Shown: in pieces, positions 32,723 to 41,951 of the stretch
Layout: every line of letters starts with the position of its first letter
Numbering within the stretch: position 1 is the first letter of the stretch
Source: Clostridia bacterium
GTDB taxonomy: Bacteria > Bacillota > Clostridia > Oscillospirales > Acutalibacteraceae
NCBI GenBank assembly: GCA_017399405.1
Contig: JAFQCT010000010.1
Coordinates: forward strand, 1 to 64,000
DNA length: 64,000 bases
Direction of reading: 5' to 3'
Notes under the pieces: model-generated
What the model was told of the DNA's origin: nothing
Seen by the model: only the letters and a program-made list of their open reading frames with translations
The model's database searches: none
Program-made: the position numbers and the translations under genes

Positions 32723-34264
32723 ATGTCAAACAAAAGAATTGATTTGTGGGGCTTTTCATGGCTTGAACAGGCAAGAGATATATTTAATTGGGAAATTCTA
32801 CATGCAAACCTTGAAGACTTTATAGAACCACATTTAAAATATCTTTCGCGGACAAATGATAGTGGGGTGGCTCCTATATGCAATTATGCGGTTATGGATT
32901 TTATGCCTGAATTTGTTGAAGTATGTAAAACATATAAAATCAAACCATTATGTGGTTTGAAATTTAGAATTAAATTGCCTAAAGATATTAAGAGTTCTTA
33001 TTTAGATGTTATATGCTATGCCGAAGATGAAGAAGGTTGCGAAGAACTTCGTATGCTTGCAGCAAGATGTAATGGAGAAATTTTAAAGTATAATGATTTT
33101 AAAAGTTTTTCTAATTATTTACAAATAGGATTAGATTTATTCAATTTAGAGACACTGCTGAATATCGAAAATATAATAAAAAACTTTATTACGCTTGATT
33201 TTGTGCTTATTGATAGAAAATTACATCGTTTCAATAATTGGAACGATGTGTTAAAGCAGTGCGATGACAATAATATTTTAATTTGCGCAACAGAGCATCA
33301 AAGTGAAAAAGTAACGGGCGAAAAAAATCAATATTCGGTAGCACTTTCAGATGAGAAAATGCTTGAGGAATTTTCATTTTTAGGTAACAGAGCATACGAG
33401 TGTGTAATAGAAAATCCACGAAAAATTGCTGATAGAATTACAGGTGAAACAAAATTTGATGAGAAGTTTATTGCCGATGAATTTGATTCGCGGTGGGATA
33501 ATACTTACGAAGAAGATTGTTTTTTAAATAAAAGAATAGATTTATCAGGAACCTGCCACGGTGGTTGGTGGCTTGCACCTAACGGTAGATTTCGCACAGG
33601 TGAGCTTTATACTGATGTGCTTACTTTTTGCGAATTTGATGGAATAAATTGCTTGCCACAGTTTGCATTTGAATGCATGAAAAATAACATCAAGCCACTT
33701 TGCGGAGCATCTTTTATACTTGAAACTCCACAAGAGTGTTTGTGTGATGAGGTAATGATTCGTTGCTATGCGGAAGATGAAGATGGTTGTAAAGAATTAT
33801 TGCGTCTTTACAATCGCAGTGATGAAGCAAAAATAAAGTATGGGGATTTTTGTAACTTTTCAAATCATCTTCAAGTAGGGCTAGATTTAATTTGGGACGA
33901 ACGAATTATGCTTATTATTGACAATGTACTTGAATATGTACTGGTTCCCGATTTTATACTCATAAATTCAGAAAATTATATTTTTCGTTGTTGGGAGCGG
34001 ACTCGCAAAATTCTCGAAGACAGAAATATTCTTATATGTGGTGGAGAACTTTGGGGTGAAAATGATGAATCAGATGATGAAGTGGTAAAAGATTTTGCAG
34101 CATATGGTGAGAAAGCATACGAATATGTAATTGAAAATCCACGAAAAATTGCTGACAGAATTACAGGAAACATATATTTTAATTTTTATGCTATTGAGAG
34201 TATTCAGTTTTTCAAAGAAGCCGGACTAAAGATTGATTATCCATTTGAACGCATAGAATATTGA
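32723..34264 (+). CDS. tandem-repeat protein related to PHP domains of DNA polymerase III
   Basis: 513 aa made of two related halves (about 1-265 and 270-513). Each has CYAEDEEGCEEL-type and SNYLQIGLDL-type segments, and each ends with ENPRKIADRITG. The last motif and FVEVCKTYKIKPLCGL recall the PHP domain of PolC/DnaE (as in ENTNKIADMI and GIKVIYG-like strands). The HxH metal ligands normally at the start of PHP are not visible, so it is probably a catalytically dead, duplicated PHP-like protein. It follows the MoxR/VWA genes by 26 bp with AAAGGAG. It may act on polymerase or DNA ends, but that is inference. Confidence 0.55.
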   Translation: MSNKRIDLWGFSWLEQARDIFNWEILHANLEDFIEPHLKYLSRTNDSGVAPICNYAVMDFMPEFVEVCKTYKIKPLCGLKFRIKLPKDIKSSYLDVICYAEDEEGCEELRMLAARCNGEILKYNDFKSFSNYLQIGLDLFNLETLLNIENIIKNFITLDFVLIDRKLHRFNNWNDVLKQCDDNNILICATEHQSEKVTGEKNQYSVALSDEKMLEEFSFLGNRAYECVIENPRKIADRITGETKFDEKFIADEFDSRWDNTYEEDCFLNKRIDLSGTCHGGWWLAPNGRFRTGELYTDVLTFCEFDGINCLPQFAFECMKNNIKPLCGASFILETPQECLCDEVMIRCYAEDEDGCKELLRLYNRSDEAKIKYGDFCNFSNHLQVGLDLIWDERIMLIIDNVLEYVLVPDFILINSENYIFRCWERTRKILEDRNILICGGELWGENDESDDEVVKDFAAYGEKAYEYVIENPRKIADRITGNIYFNFYAIESIQFFKEAGLKIDYPFERIEY

Positions 34265-34287
34265 AAAGAAAGGGGAGTTGTAGTATA

Positions 34288-35307
34288 ATGCACTTATCAA
34301 ATAAAAGTGAGGACACATATATGGATGCATTAGAACCTAAAAAGTTAGCACTAATCAGAATATTGCAAATTCTTAAAACTCATAGTGATTTCAATCATCC
34401 TTTGACACAGGAAGATATTTCTCATTATCTTGAAAATGATTATGGTATTTTTATTGAGCGTAAGGCAATCAGCCGTAATATCTCTCTTTTGAGAGAAGCA
34501 GGATATGAAATCGAGTCAACTAGAACAGGTAGTTATCTCGACTGTCGCGACCTTGAAGACTCTGAACTTCGTATGCTTATTGATGGCGTTCTTTCAAGCA
34601 AGTATATTACTGCAAAGCATTCAAAGGATTTAATTGAAAAACTCTGCAATATGTCAAACAAATATTTCCGTTCTCATGTAAAAAATATTTTCTCTGTCAA
34701 TGATTGGAGCAAAACTGATAATCAGGCACTTTTCTATAATATCGAAATTATTGATGAAGCAATTGAGCTTGGTAAACAAGTTAAATTTGATTTCAATAAA
34801 TATGGACTTGATAAAAAACTTCATCGCACAACCACTCACTACGCAAGCCCCTATCAGTTGATTTTGCATAATCAAAGATATTATCTTATGGCATTAAGTG
34901 AACGATGGAAAAATATGGGCTATTACAGGGTTGACCATATTACAAATATGTCAATAGTTGATGAGCCACTTACACCAATAACTTCAGTTGATGGCTACAA
35001 AAACGGAATTGACTACAAAAAACTTGCTACAGCATTACCGTATATGTATAATGACAAACCAGAAACTATTGAAATGATTGCAGATAAATGTATAATTGAC
35101 CAGCTTGTTGATTGGTTTGGTAAAGACATTAAATTCACAGAGCTTAATGAAAATCAAATCAAAGTGGAACTTGTAGCAAGTCCATTAGCTATGGAAAACT
35201 GGGCAATGCAGTTTGTGAAACATGTTGAAGTAATAAAACCAGTTTCACTTCGTGAATCGTTAAAAGAGATTATTGACTCTGCTCAAGAGAAATATAATAT
35301 AGTTTAA
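34288..35307 (+). CDS. WYL-domain transcriptional regulator
   Basis: 339 aa. N-terminal winged helix (LALIRILQILKTHSDFNHPL, TQEDISHYLENDYGI, RKAISRNISLLREAGYEIES), a WYL domain (about 140-230: ALFYNIEIIDEAIELGKQV, YASPYQLILHNQRYYLMAL, YYRVDHITNM) and a WCX-type C-terminal region. WYL proteins sense nucleic-acid ligands and often repress defence systems. It overlaps nothing and follows the PHP-like gene by 23 bp. ATG 34288 has AAAGGGGAG upstream. Confidence 0.88.
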   Translation: MHLSNKSEDTYMDALEPKKLALIRILQILKTHSDFNHPLTQEDISHYLENDYGIFIERKAISRNISLLREAGYEIESTRTGSYLDCRDLEDSELRMLIDGVLSSKYITAKHSKDLIEKLCNMSNKYFRSHVKNIFSVNDWSKTDNQALFYNIEIIDEAIELGKQVKFDFNKYGLDKKLHRTTTHYASPYQLILHNQRYYLMALSERWKNMGYYRVDHITNMSIVDEPLTPITSVDGYKNGIDYKKLATALPYMYNDKPETIEMIADKCIIDQLVDWFGKDIKFTELNENQIKVELVASPLAMENWAMQFVKHVEVIKPVSLRESLKEIIDSAQEKYNIV

Positions 35308-35347
35308 ACATTTTTTTGTGTTAATTATTATGAAAAGAGGAAAACAG

Positions 35348-36100
35348 ATGAACGTAAAATCTGCAGTGTACACAGCCCAACAAACAGAAGAAGTCAAAAA
35401 AGCAATTGAAGAAAAGTTTGGCAGTTTAGATAAAGCGGTTATTAGTAAACATACTAATGAATATGTTCAATTTGATATTTTTGGAATTGATAGTAAAAAT
35501 TTCGATGTAAATGTATGGGCAACTGTTGGTGTTGGTGCGAGGGACCACACTCGTCCGTTTTCTGATGTCAAAAGAGCAGAAATTATTATGGTGACCACAA
35601 AAGCTATAGATATTGATTCGGATAAAGCTCAGGTTTTGTCTCAACAATTATCAGAGATAACAAAGAACCCATTTGAGACAGAGTGGTGGTGTGGTTATGG
35701 AGATATTGTCAACGCTCGTGACGATTTTAAAGAACTATTTGGATATGATGGTTTTACATTTGTTCCAGAAGGGCTTATGGTTGAAGTTTCGGAAATTGGC
35801 AAGGTTGAGTATGTTGTAGTAGTACCTATTTTTAAGGATGAAATGAAATACATAGAAGAAAATGGTGGTGCGGCATTTTTAGAACCATTTGCCAAAGAAT
35901 CAAAAAAATTTTTACTTAATGTTGATGTAAGAAGAAAACGTTGGTTGCCAAAGAAGAGAAAATGGAAATGGAAAAAGAAAAAATCTGATATGGAAGATAT
36001 TCTTATGAGTTTATTTGACCCTACTACAGAAGAAGCAGCTAATGTTAATGATTGGTTTCTAGAAAACAAAAATTCAGAAGATGATGAATCTATTGAATAA
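35348..36100 (+). CDS. suppressor-of-fused (SUFU) domain-like protein
   Basis: 250 aa. The pattern FGIDSKNFDVNVWATVGVGA, YGDIVNARDDFKELFGYDGF, FVPEGLMVEVSEI and VVVVPIFKDEMKYI fits bacterial SUFU-like proteins, often immunity or adaptor proteins linked to toxins. A very basic strip RRKRWLPKKRKWKWKKKK precedes an acidic tail. ATG 35348 is chosen by the ribosome site; 35330 is possible. It is followed by a terminator and probably ends the operon that starts with the large helicase. Confidence 0.6.
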   Translation: MNVKSAVYTAQQTEEVKKAIEEKFGSLDKAVISKHTNEYVQFDIFGIDSKNFDVNVWATVGVGARDHTRPFSDVKRAEIIMVTTKAIDIDSDKAQVLSQQLSEITKNPFETEWWCGYGDIVNARDDFKELFGYDGFTFVPEGLMVEVSEIGKVEYVVVVPIFKDEMKYIEENGGAAFLEPFAKESKKFLLNVDVRRKRWLPKKRKWKWKKKKSDMEDILMSLFDPTTEEAANVNDWFLENKNSEDDESIE

Positions 36101-36126
36101 AAACTATTGTTGCGTTAATAATTATT

Positions 36127-36156
36127 AAAACCTGCCTGAAATATGGCAGGTTTTTT
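36127..36156 (+). terminator. terminator after SUFU-like gene
   Basis: Stem AAAACCTGCC with GGCAGGTTTT, 8-nt loop, T6 run. Confidence 0.85.
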
Positions 36157-36223
36157 ATGCACCAAAAACGTCACATCAACTCTTTTATAATAAACTCATC
36201 AATTATAAAGGAGTATGAAAATT

Positions 36224-36853
36224 ATGACAATTGTAAATGGTATATTATTTGATGTTGAAATCGAAAACAAAGCTTCACGCCTTGTTTTCCCCCGTACTAT
36301 GCAAAAAATTGATAAAATGGCTTATGAAAGCTTAAATCTTTTGACTTCCACTCTTGAGTCAATCGAGGTTGAAGAGGGCAACGAGTATTTTCACAGCAAA
36401 AACAATTGCCTTATTGAAACAGCAACAAAAACTCTTGTGCTTGGTTGTAAAAACAGTATTATTCCTAATGATGGCTCTGTTGAAATAATCGGTGAATATG
36501 CATTTAATTGTTGTATGGGTGAAAAAAACATTGAAATCCCTGAAGGTGTAAAAGAAATTCACAATATGGCTTTCGCCTATACTGATTTTGAAGAAATTCT
36601 TATTCCTGAAAGCATTGAGTTGATTGCTGAAGATTGTTTCGCATTAAACCCACAACTTAAATCTATCACAATTAAAAGCAAAAATGCTTTTATCAACGAT
36701 ATGGCATTCGGTACAATTCTTGAACTTTATGACTTCTATCAAGAAGAAGCATATCCTGCAAATTCCGATGACCTTGTAATCAAAGCACCAAAAGATTCCA
36801 CAGCAATAGCATACGCTCAAAGGTTTGGAATCAAATGCGAAGAACTTGTATAA
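36224..36853 (+). CDS. short BspA-type leucine-rich repeat protein
   Basis: 209 aa with LRR_5-like repeats (IGEYAFNCCMGEKNIEIP, IHNMAFAYTDFEEILIP, IAEDCFALNPQLKSITI). No signal peptide, so probably cytoplasmic. ATG 36224 is 10 bp after AAGGAG; the first ATG (36215) is too close. Related to the protein at 19363. Confidence 0.75.
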   Translation: MTIVNGILFDVEIENKASRLVFPRTMQKIDKMAYESLNLLTSTLESIEVEEGNEYFHSKNNCLIETATKTLVLGCKNSIIPNDGSVEIIGEYAFNCCMGEKNIEIPEGVKEIHNMAFAYTDFEEILIPESIELIAEDCFALNPQLKSITIKSKNAFINDMAFGTILELYDFYQEEAYPANSDDLVIKAPKDSTAIAYAQRFGIKCEELV

Positions 36854-36938
36854 TAGTTGAATTTTGATTTTTAATAGTGTATAGTTGAGTAAAGGAAATA
36901 AGGGACAAATCCATCAAACTAAAAAGGAATGAAACGAA

Positions 36939-37334
36939 ATGCAGAAAGCTTATTTTGTTCAAGATTTAAAATTAACAGTAAATAAAGTTCGGTTGATGAC
37001 AAAAGATGAATTTGTTAAGTATAGTGAAATTATTCCTGAATCAAATCTCGAAGATTGCAGATTTATATCTCAACTTAATGATAGTGTTGACTACACACCG
37101 GGCTCTTTTGTTGAAGTGGATGTACTTTGTTTTGCTGATGAAAAAAACATATATGTCCGCCCAGTGATTGAAATTGAATGGTTAGAAACTACAAATCTTA
37201 ATGTAGGAGATGAAATTATATATAGTGGATGTTTCTTTACAATTATTGATAAGAACTTGGCTATAGCAACTAATTTTTTAACAAATAAAAACTTGAACAA
37301 GAGAACTCTCGAGAAATTCTTGGATAACCTATAA
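36939..37334 (+). CDS. hypothetical protein
   Basis: 131 aa with AAAGGA before the ATG. It mixes strands and helices (KAYFVQDLKLTVNKVRLM, FVEVDVLCFADEKNIYV, LNVGDEIIYSGCFFTII). A beta-barrel-like middle is possible. No known family. Confidence 0.6.
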   Translation: MQKAYFVQDLKLTVNKVRLMTKDEFVKYSEIIPESNLEDCRFISQLNDSVDYTPGSFVEVDVLCFADEKNIYVRPVIEIEWLETTNLNVGDEIIYSGCFFTIIDKNLAIATNFLTNKNLNKRTLEKFLDNL

Positions 37335-37368
37335 AATTAATATTTACTTTTGAAATAAGATAACAAAT

Positions 37369-37401
37369 AACCCGACTATTAATCTAGTCGGGTTTAGTTT
37401 T
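37369..37401. terminator. bidirectional terminator between convergent genes
   Basis: Stem AACCCGACTA with TAGTCGGGTT, 6-nt loop, T-run TAGTTTTTT. It ends the genes on both sides. Confidence 0.85.
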
Positions 37402-38967
37402 TTATTTCGATTCATTTATTAATTTTTGCATTTTTCTTTTCATTATTTCTTCAAAGTCAATATCTCGCTCTTTTGTGTGCTTTTCAATCGCTTTAAGAAA
37501 ATCTCTTAAATACATATCCTTTTCTAAAACTTCTGGTTGTTCCTTAAAAAAATTACAAAAAGTTCTATATATTTCACTATAGTAAATTACTCTATATTTG
37601 TTTTTAACATTTTTGCTAAACTTGCTAGAATCAATTTTATTGTAATTTGGAGAAATAATAAAATAATGTTTGTTTAAGTTGCTGTATTCCGCTTCGACAT
37701 ATTTAACATAATTATCAAGTTGAGTTTGAATAGTATCACCATATAAATTATGTTTTTCACCATTGATTCCAGATTTGATTTTGTTTTCTATGACGAAGAT
37801 ATCATTTTTACATTTAACAAGTATATCAATGTGCTTTTCTTCACGACAGACTTCAAAGGTGCTTTTAAAATCTACATCATCACTTAAGATAGTTTTTTTA
37901 TCTCTATCTTTTGCATGTGTAACAAAGTATTTAAACAAATCATTATACTTATCAAAATAGTATGCGAACATATTTGAGTAAGACAATTCATCATATTCTT
38001 TTTTTATCAATGAAAGGAAAGTGAAATTCTCATCTTCTATTTCACTAGGTTCATACTTTTCGACTTCAGTATCCCACAACTTATCATTTTTAAGTATATC
38101 TTTAAGTAAATTGTAATTATCTTCTTCAACTTTTTCGTTATAAAAAGTGGCAGCAGCACTACCTGAAAGACGACCTCTCTTAATCAAAAAGAATTTTTGG
38201 CCATCTAATTCATAAAGATTTTCTGATTTTTTATTTAATTTATTATCAACAATAAACGTCTTTGTTGATAAGAAAAATGGTTCTTTAACTTTTGTCAATT
38301 TTTCAGCAGAAAAAGTAATGAAGATTGACATATTATATTGTGTTGATGGATTTTTAGAAAACAAATCATAAGCTAATGCACCACCATAACTAATATCATT
38401 ATCTTTGATGTATTTTTTTTGGTATTCATTTGCAGCCTGAAAATGAGCTTTTTTGCTATCTCGATTTTTGCCTTCTTCTTTTAGATATTCGTAATCGTGT
38501 TCACCCATCCAGTTGAATTCTTTAATTTTGTGATTATTATTTTGGGGGTCTTTAAAATTTTTTAATCCAGTCCATCCATCAAAATTAAAATAATTTGAAT
38601 ATTCACAGTCACTTTTTTCAAGAAATTCTTTATATATTGATTCGTTTTTATTTTTCTTTGCAAAGTCGTTTGTATCAAAAATGCGCTTGATACCTGTTGC
38701 TTTTGCCAAAACTTCAACACAATCTTTGGTTCGACCACGTACTAGCAAAACGGCATCAATATTTGTTTTTGTGCTACCATGGTCACTTGAATAATCACCA
38801 TAAGGGAGAAGATAAAGATAGTATTTATCTCCATTATCTGGTTTATATAAATTTATTATTTCGTGACCTATGTTGCCCTCGTTTTCTAAATATTCGCCAG
38901 AAAACATTCGGTTAATAATAATTTCATTGTATTTAGGTTGTTCATTACTTTTATTATTTTTACCCAT
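37402..38967 (-). CDS. PD-(D/E)XK nuclease-superfamily protein
   Basis: 521 aa. The C-terminal part (about 350-500) has a PD-(D/E)XK-type core: HIDILVKCKNDIFVIENKI, with the Asp and the E-x-K active-site pair, followed by LDNYVKYVE and HYFIISPNYN. The N-terminal two-thirds are Lys/Asn-rich with no recognised fold. GAGGTG precedes ATG 38967. Proteins of this type occur in defence islands as candidate DNases. It stands alone between terminators. Confidence 0.65.
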   Translation of the reverse strand: MGKNNKSNEQPKYNEIIINRMFSGEYLENEGNIGHEIINLYKPDNGDKYYLYLLPYGDYSSDHGSTKTNIDAVLLVRGRTKDCVEVLAKATGIKRIFDTNDFAKKNKNESIYKEFLEKSDCEYSNYFNFDGWTGLKNFKDPQNNNHKIKEFNWMGEHDYEYLKEEGKNRDSKKAHFQAANEYQKKYIKDNDISYGGALAYDLFSKNPSTQYNMSIFITFSAEKLTKVKEPFFLSTKTFIVDNKLNKKSENLYELDGQKFFLIKRGRLSGSAAATFYNEKVEEDNYNLLKDILKNDKLWDTEVEKYEPSEIEDENFTFLSLIKKEYDELSYSNMFAYYFDKYNDLFKYFVTHAKDRDKKTILSDDVDFKSTFEVCREEKHIDILVKCKNDIFVIENKIKSGINGEKHNLYGDTIQTQLDNYVKYVEAEYSNLNKHYFIISPNYNKIDSSKFSKNVKNKYRVIYYSEIYRTFCNFFKEQPEVLEKDMYLRDFLKAIEKHTKERDIDFEEIMKRKMQKLINESK

Positions 38968-39025
38968 ATTTCTCACCTCATAATATTTTTTTCTTCATTA
39001 TATAAAATCAAATTTTAAAATTCAA

Positions 39026-40528
39026 CTATTTTGCCACTCGTTCAAGGTCTTCCCAAAGTTTTACCATAGCATATGTGTCAAGCTCGCAATATTTAAGTAA
39101 ATTGTGTCTTGCTTTTTCTTGCTCTTCGGGTGGTAAATCCTTAATTCTTGGGAAAATAGTCATTGCTTCTGTACCATTATGCACACCCTCAAGATTATGA
39201 TAATCAAGTTCAGGGTCATTAGGGAAAAGTGCAGGCAAAACAGTTTTAATTGAGAAGTTTCCACCCATAGCCATTGCCTTGTTGTAATAATATCCTGAAC
39301 GGAATGGTACAAGGAAGTCAGCCATATTGTCGTTGATATTCAACAAATGTGTTGCTAAATCAGGAAATGCCCTTGCCAATTCTCTGATTCTGCCACATTC
39401 AAAACCCTTGTTATATGCAGTAACACACACGTTCATTGGAATGTCTTCACAAAGCTGTTCTGCAAGTGCACGACGAGGGTCAACACCTGATTCTGCAAGA
39501 AATTCCTTGTGTTTTAATTCTCCACCTTCATGCTCAATGTAGTGCAAAGAGTATTGGAATGGAATTTGGTCATAAGGACTTGTGCCTTTGTACTGTGGAA
39601 TTACTTGCTGCATTGTTTCAAAGTCAAGAAAATATAAAGGATATGAAAGTGTATCGAGAAAATCTCTGATACCATCCTTATCAATATATGGTTCCTGATT
39701 TGTAGTAGTAAACATCATCTGTCGAATCTGCATTTCGTTTGAAATCTTGCCACTGAAAAGTAAATCGTTATGCGAAATCAAACCTTGATAATAATAATCA
39801 ATCTTTTTCTTGAATGGCAATCTGTAAAGATTAAATACAGAAGGAGACGGAAGATGTTTAGTGCAATAATTCCAAAATGCACAGTCATAAGGGTCTTCGC
39901 ATTGTAGCCCAATATCAATATCAGGGTCATCTTTTAATGCCATAACTTCTTCTGCACGGCGCAAAAGTGATGGCACATTCTGAATTTCAATATCAACAAA
40001 TGGAGCCATATCAATAATTTTAAATAATTTATCAATTTCAAGCTCATCGCCACGAATATAACTACTGTCAATACACACAAGATAAGTGCCGGTAACATTT
40101 ACACCGCAATGCTCAAGTACATACTTCTGATATGAAATGTCAACGCCATAAATGTATTTTTCTTCAGTTGAACTCTTAACCTCATAAATAGCATATCCGT
40201 CGCCGTCTTTACGAAGAATATCAACTGCGCAGTAAAGCCCGTTGTAACTGAACGATGCCTCACAGATGTTTTCTACACCTTCATCTATGTATTGCTGAGT
40301 GAGTCGCATCATTTCGTCAAGGTCAAGCTTGCCATCATCCTTGAAAGATGTAACCTCAACAAAATCACCGAATAAACCCATAGCAAGGTCGCCCACAACA
40401 TTACCTTCGTCAAAACGAGCTTGTAATGCCGGGTCTTCTGTTTTTTCTTCAGGTTTGAATTTGTTAAGCCATAATAGTTTTGGGCATTGCCACAAATTAC
40501 AGTATTTTGATTTTGATAAATAAAGCAT
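39026..40528 (-). CDS. DUF2779 protein: Cas4/RecB-like plus RNase H-like nuclease
   Basis: 500 aa. The N-terminal half (about 1-230) resembles a RecB/Cas4-type nuclease: SKYCNLWQCPKLLW, YAIYEVKSSTE (E-x-K), and the iron-sulfur-like Cys cluster CEDPYDCAFWNYC. The C-terminal DUF2779 half begins with YPLYFLDFETMQQ (DFE, exonuclease motif I) and ends with LLKYCELDTYAMVKLW, a DEDD-type exonuclease pattern. So it probably joins two nucleases. Its start overlaps the dGTPase stop by 1 bp, so the two are co-translated. A role in defence or DNA repair is inferred. Confidence 0.75.
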   Translation of the reverse strand: MLYLSKSKYCNLWQCPKLLWLNKFKPEEKTEDPALQARFDEGNVVGDLAMGLFGDFVEVTSFKDDGKLDLDEMMRLTQQYIDEGVENICEASFSYNGLYCAVDILRKDGDGYAIYEVKSSTEEKYIYGVDISYQKYVLEHCGVNVTGTYLVCIDSSYIRGDELEIDKLFKIIDMAPFVDIEIQNVPSLLRRAEEVMALKDDPDIDIGLQCEDPYDCAFWNYCTKHLPSPSVFNLYRLPFKKKIDYYYQGLISHNDLLFSGKISNEMQIRQMMFTTTNQEPYIDKDGIRDFLDTLSYPLYFLDFETMQQVIPQYKGTSPYDQIPFQYSLHYIEHEGGELKHKEFLAESGVDPRRALAEQLCEDIPMNVCVTAYNKGFECGRIRELARAFPDLATHLLNINDNMADFLVPFRSGYYYNKAMAMGGNFSIKTVLPALFPNDPELDYHNLEGVHNGTEAMTIFPRIKDLPPEEQEKARHNLLKYCELDTYAMVKLWEDLERVAK

Positions 40529-41730
40529 TAGAAATACCCCTTGTAAATTATCTTTTTATCACTATCCGGGAACAAGTGTGCATACAAATCAACAAAATAA
40601 TCGTCTGTCATACTCGCAATATAATCTACCACAATCTGATTTGGCTCAGTTTCTTCGTAAGGGATTTCACGAGTATAATGTGCTTGATTTACATAATCAA
40701 TATGATGAGTAAAAATAGGGGAGGACTTGTCGCCTTTAATCAAATCCTCAAGCAGTTTCTCATACATTTCTGCCATCATTGGTTTGATTGTATTGTACGC
40801 TTCTCCGACCTTTTCTTGCTTGTAGATAAGTGAGTAGTTATCACTCTTCGCCTTTCTAAGTGCATCAAAATGCTCTTGGTCCATCTTGATATACGGCTTG
40901 CCGTAACTATTTTCAACTATGTTTGTAATAAGATTGTTGATAATCTGTGAATTGTAAACACCGATTGTACCATCCTCAAAATCACGATTATTAACAATAT
41001 TAGCTTTTTCTGCATCCTGACGGTCTTTGCCGAGATAGGCAATAATGTCGGAAATTCGCATTACACAGCCCTCAAGAGTAGCAGGTACCAACTTTCGCAC
41101 ATTCCCTTTGTCTATGTAGCAAGCTTCAATCTGCTTGTCAAATTCTTCAAAGCTTTCAAGTGGTTTTGGGTAGTATTCGCACAACTCCATTTCGCCGTCG
41201 TGTGCTGCAATACCATTAAGAGTCTGTAAACTTATGTTGTATGGGAAAATTTTATCAAGCACTCGCACAGAGTGAATGTTGTGGCTGAAATGTCTGCCGG
41301 TGTGTGAATATAAAAGCTCATCAAGAAAGCTCTCTCCTGCATGACCAAATGGCGTATGACCAATGTCGTGGCCAAGAGCGATTGCCTCAATCAAATCAAG
41401 GTTAAGATTTAACGCCTTGCCGATAGTACGAGCAATTCTTGACACCAACTGCACATGCAGACCGCGTCTTGTAATATCATCGTTTTTATAGAATGAAAAC
41501 ACCTGTGTCTTGTCAGCATATCGGTTGTAATAAGGACAATGCATAATCTTGTCAATATCACGGATAAACGCTGTTCGAAGAATATTCGCCTTATCACGCT
41601 CATTGTTTCTACGGATTACTTTATCTTCATCAAAACTTAACGCAGGCAAAGTGTTGTTGCCTATATCTTCATTCATTTTCTGCTCAATTTCAGCGGATAA
41701 TCTTTCATAACGAAGTTCGTTTTTTGACAT
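40528..41730 (-). CDS. dgt: dGTP triphosphohydrolase (HD superfamily)
   Basis: 400 aa. HD-phosphohydrolase signature ALGHDIGHTPFGHAGE, upstream RIARTIGKALNLNLDLIE, the arginine-rich start RNNERDKANILRTAF and C-terminal region typical of dGTPases. It hydrolyses dGTP to deoxyguanosine and triphosphate; some dGTPases deplete dNTPs during phage infection. The pairing with a DUF2779 nuclease by a 1-bp overlap suggests a functional pair. It could be a housekeeping gene carried in, but all neighbours are accessory. Confidence 0.88.
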   Translation of the reverse strand: MSKNELRYERLSAEIEQKMNEDIGNNTLPALSFDEDKVIRRNNERDKANILRTAFIRDIDKIMHCPYYNRYADKTQVFSFYKNDDITRRGLHVQLVSRIARTIGKALNLNLDLIEAIALGHDIGHTPFGHAGESFLDELLYSHTGRHFSHNIHSVRVLDKIFPYNISLQTLNGIAAHDGEMELCEYYPKPLESFEEFDKQIEACYIDKGNVRKLVPATLEGCVMRISDIIAYLGKDRQDAEKANIVNNRDFEDGTIGVYNSQIINNLITNIVENSYGKPYIKMDQEHFDALRKAKSDNYSLIYKQEKVGEAYNTIKPMMAEMYEKLLEDLIKGDKSSPIFTHHIDYVNQAHYTREIPYEETEPNQIVVDYIASMTDDYFVDLYAHLFPDSDKKIIYKGYF

Positions 41731-41951
41731 AAAAACACTCCTTTTCTACAAGTATATCACAAAAGAAATGATTTGAATACACAAATATTTTATAATTAAA
41801 TTATAACATTTTTCTGTTCCCATTTTGGTACATAATAACCATCAGAAGAATTAGCGTATGTAAAAATTGATTAATAAAAAATCTTATGATTGAGTATTGT
41901 GTTCGTTCGTGGTATTATAAATCTATGATGAAATCCTTTGGAGTGGTACAA
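41731..41951. other. divergent promoter region dgt/SGNH
   Basis: Contains TTGGTACATAATA at 41825-41837, a relative of the TGGTAC repeats seen at 6184 and 26717, and a -10-like TATTATAA before the SGNH gene. No gene seen. Confidence 0.4.
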
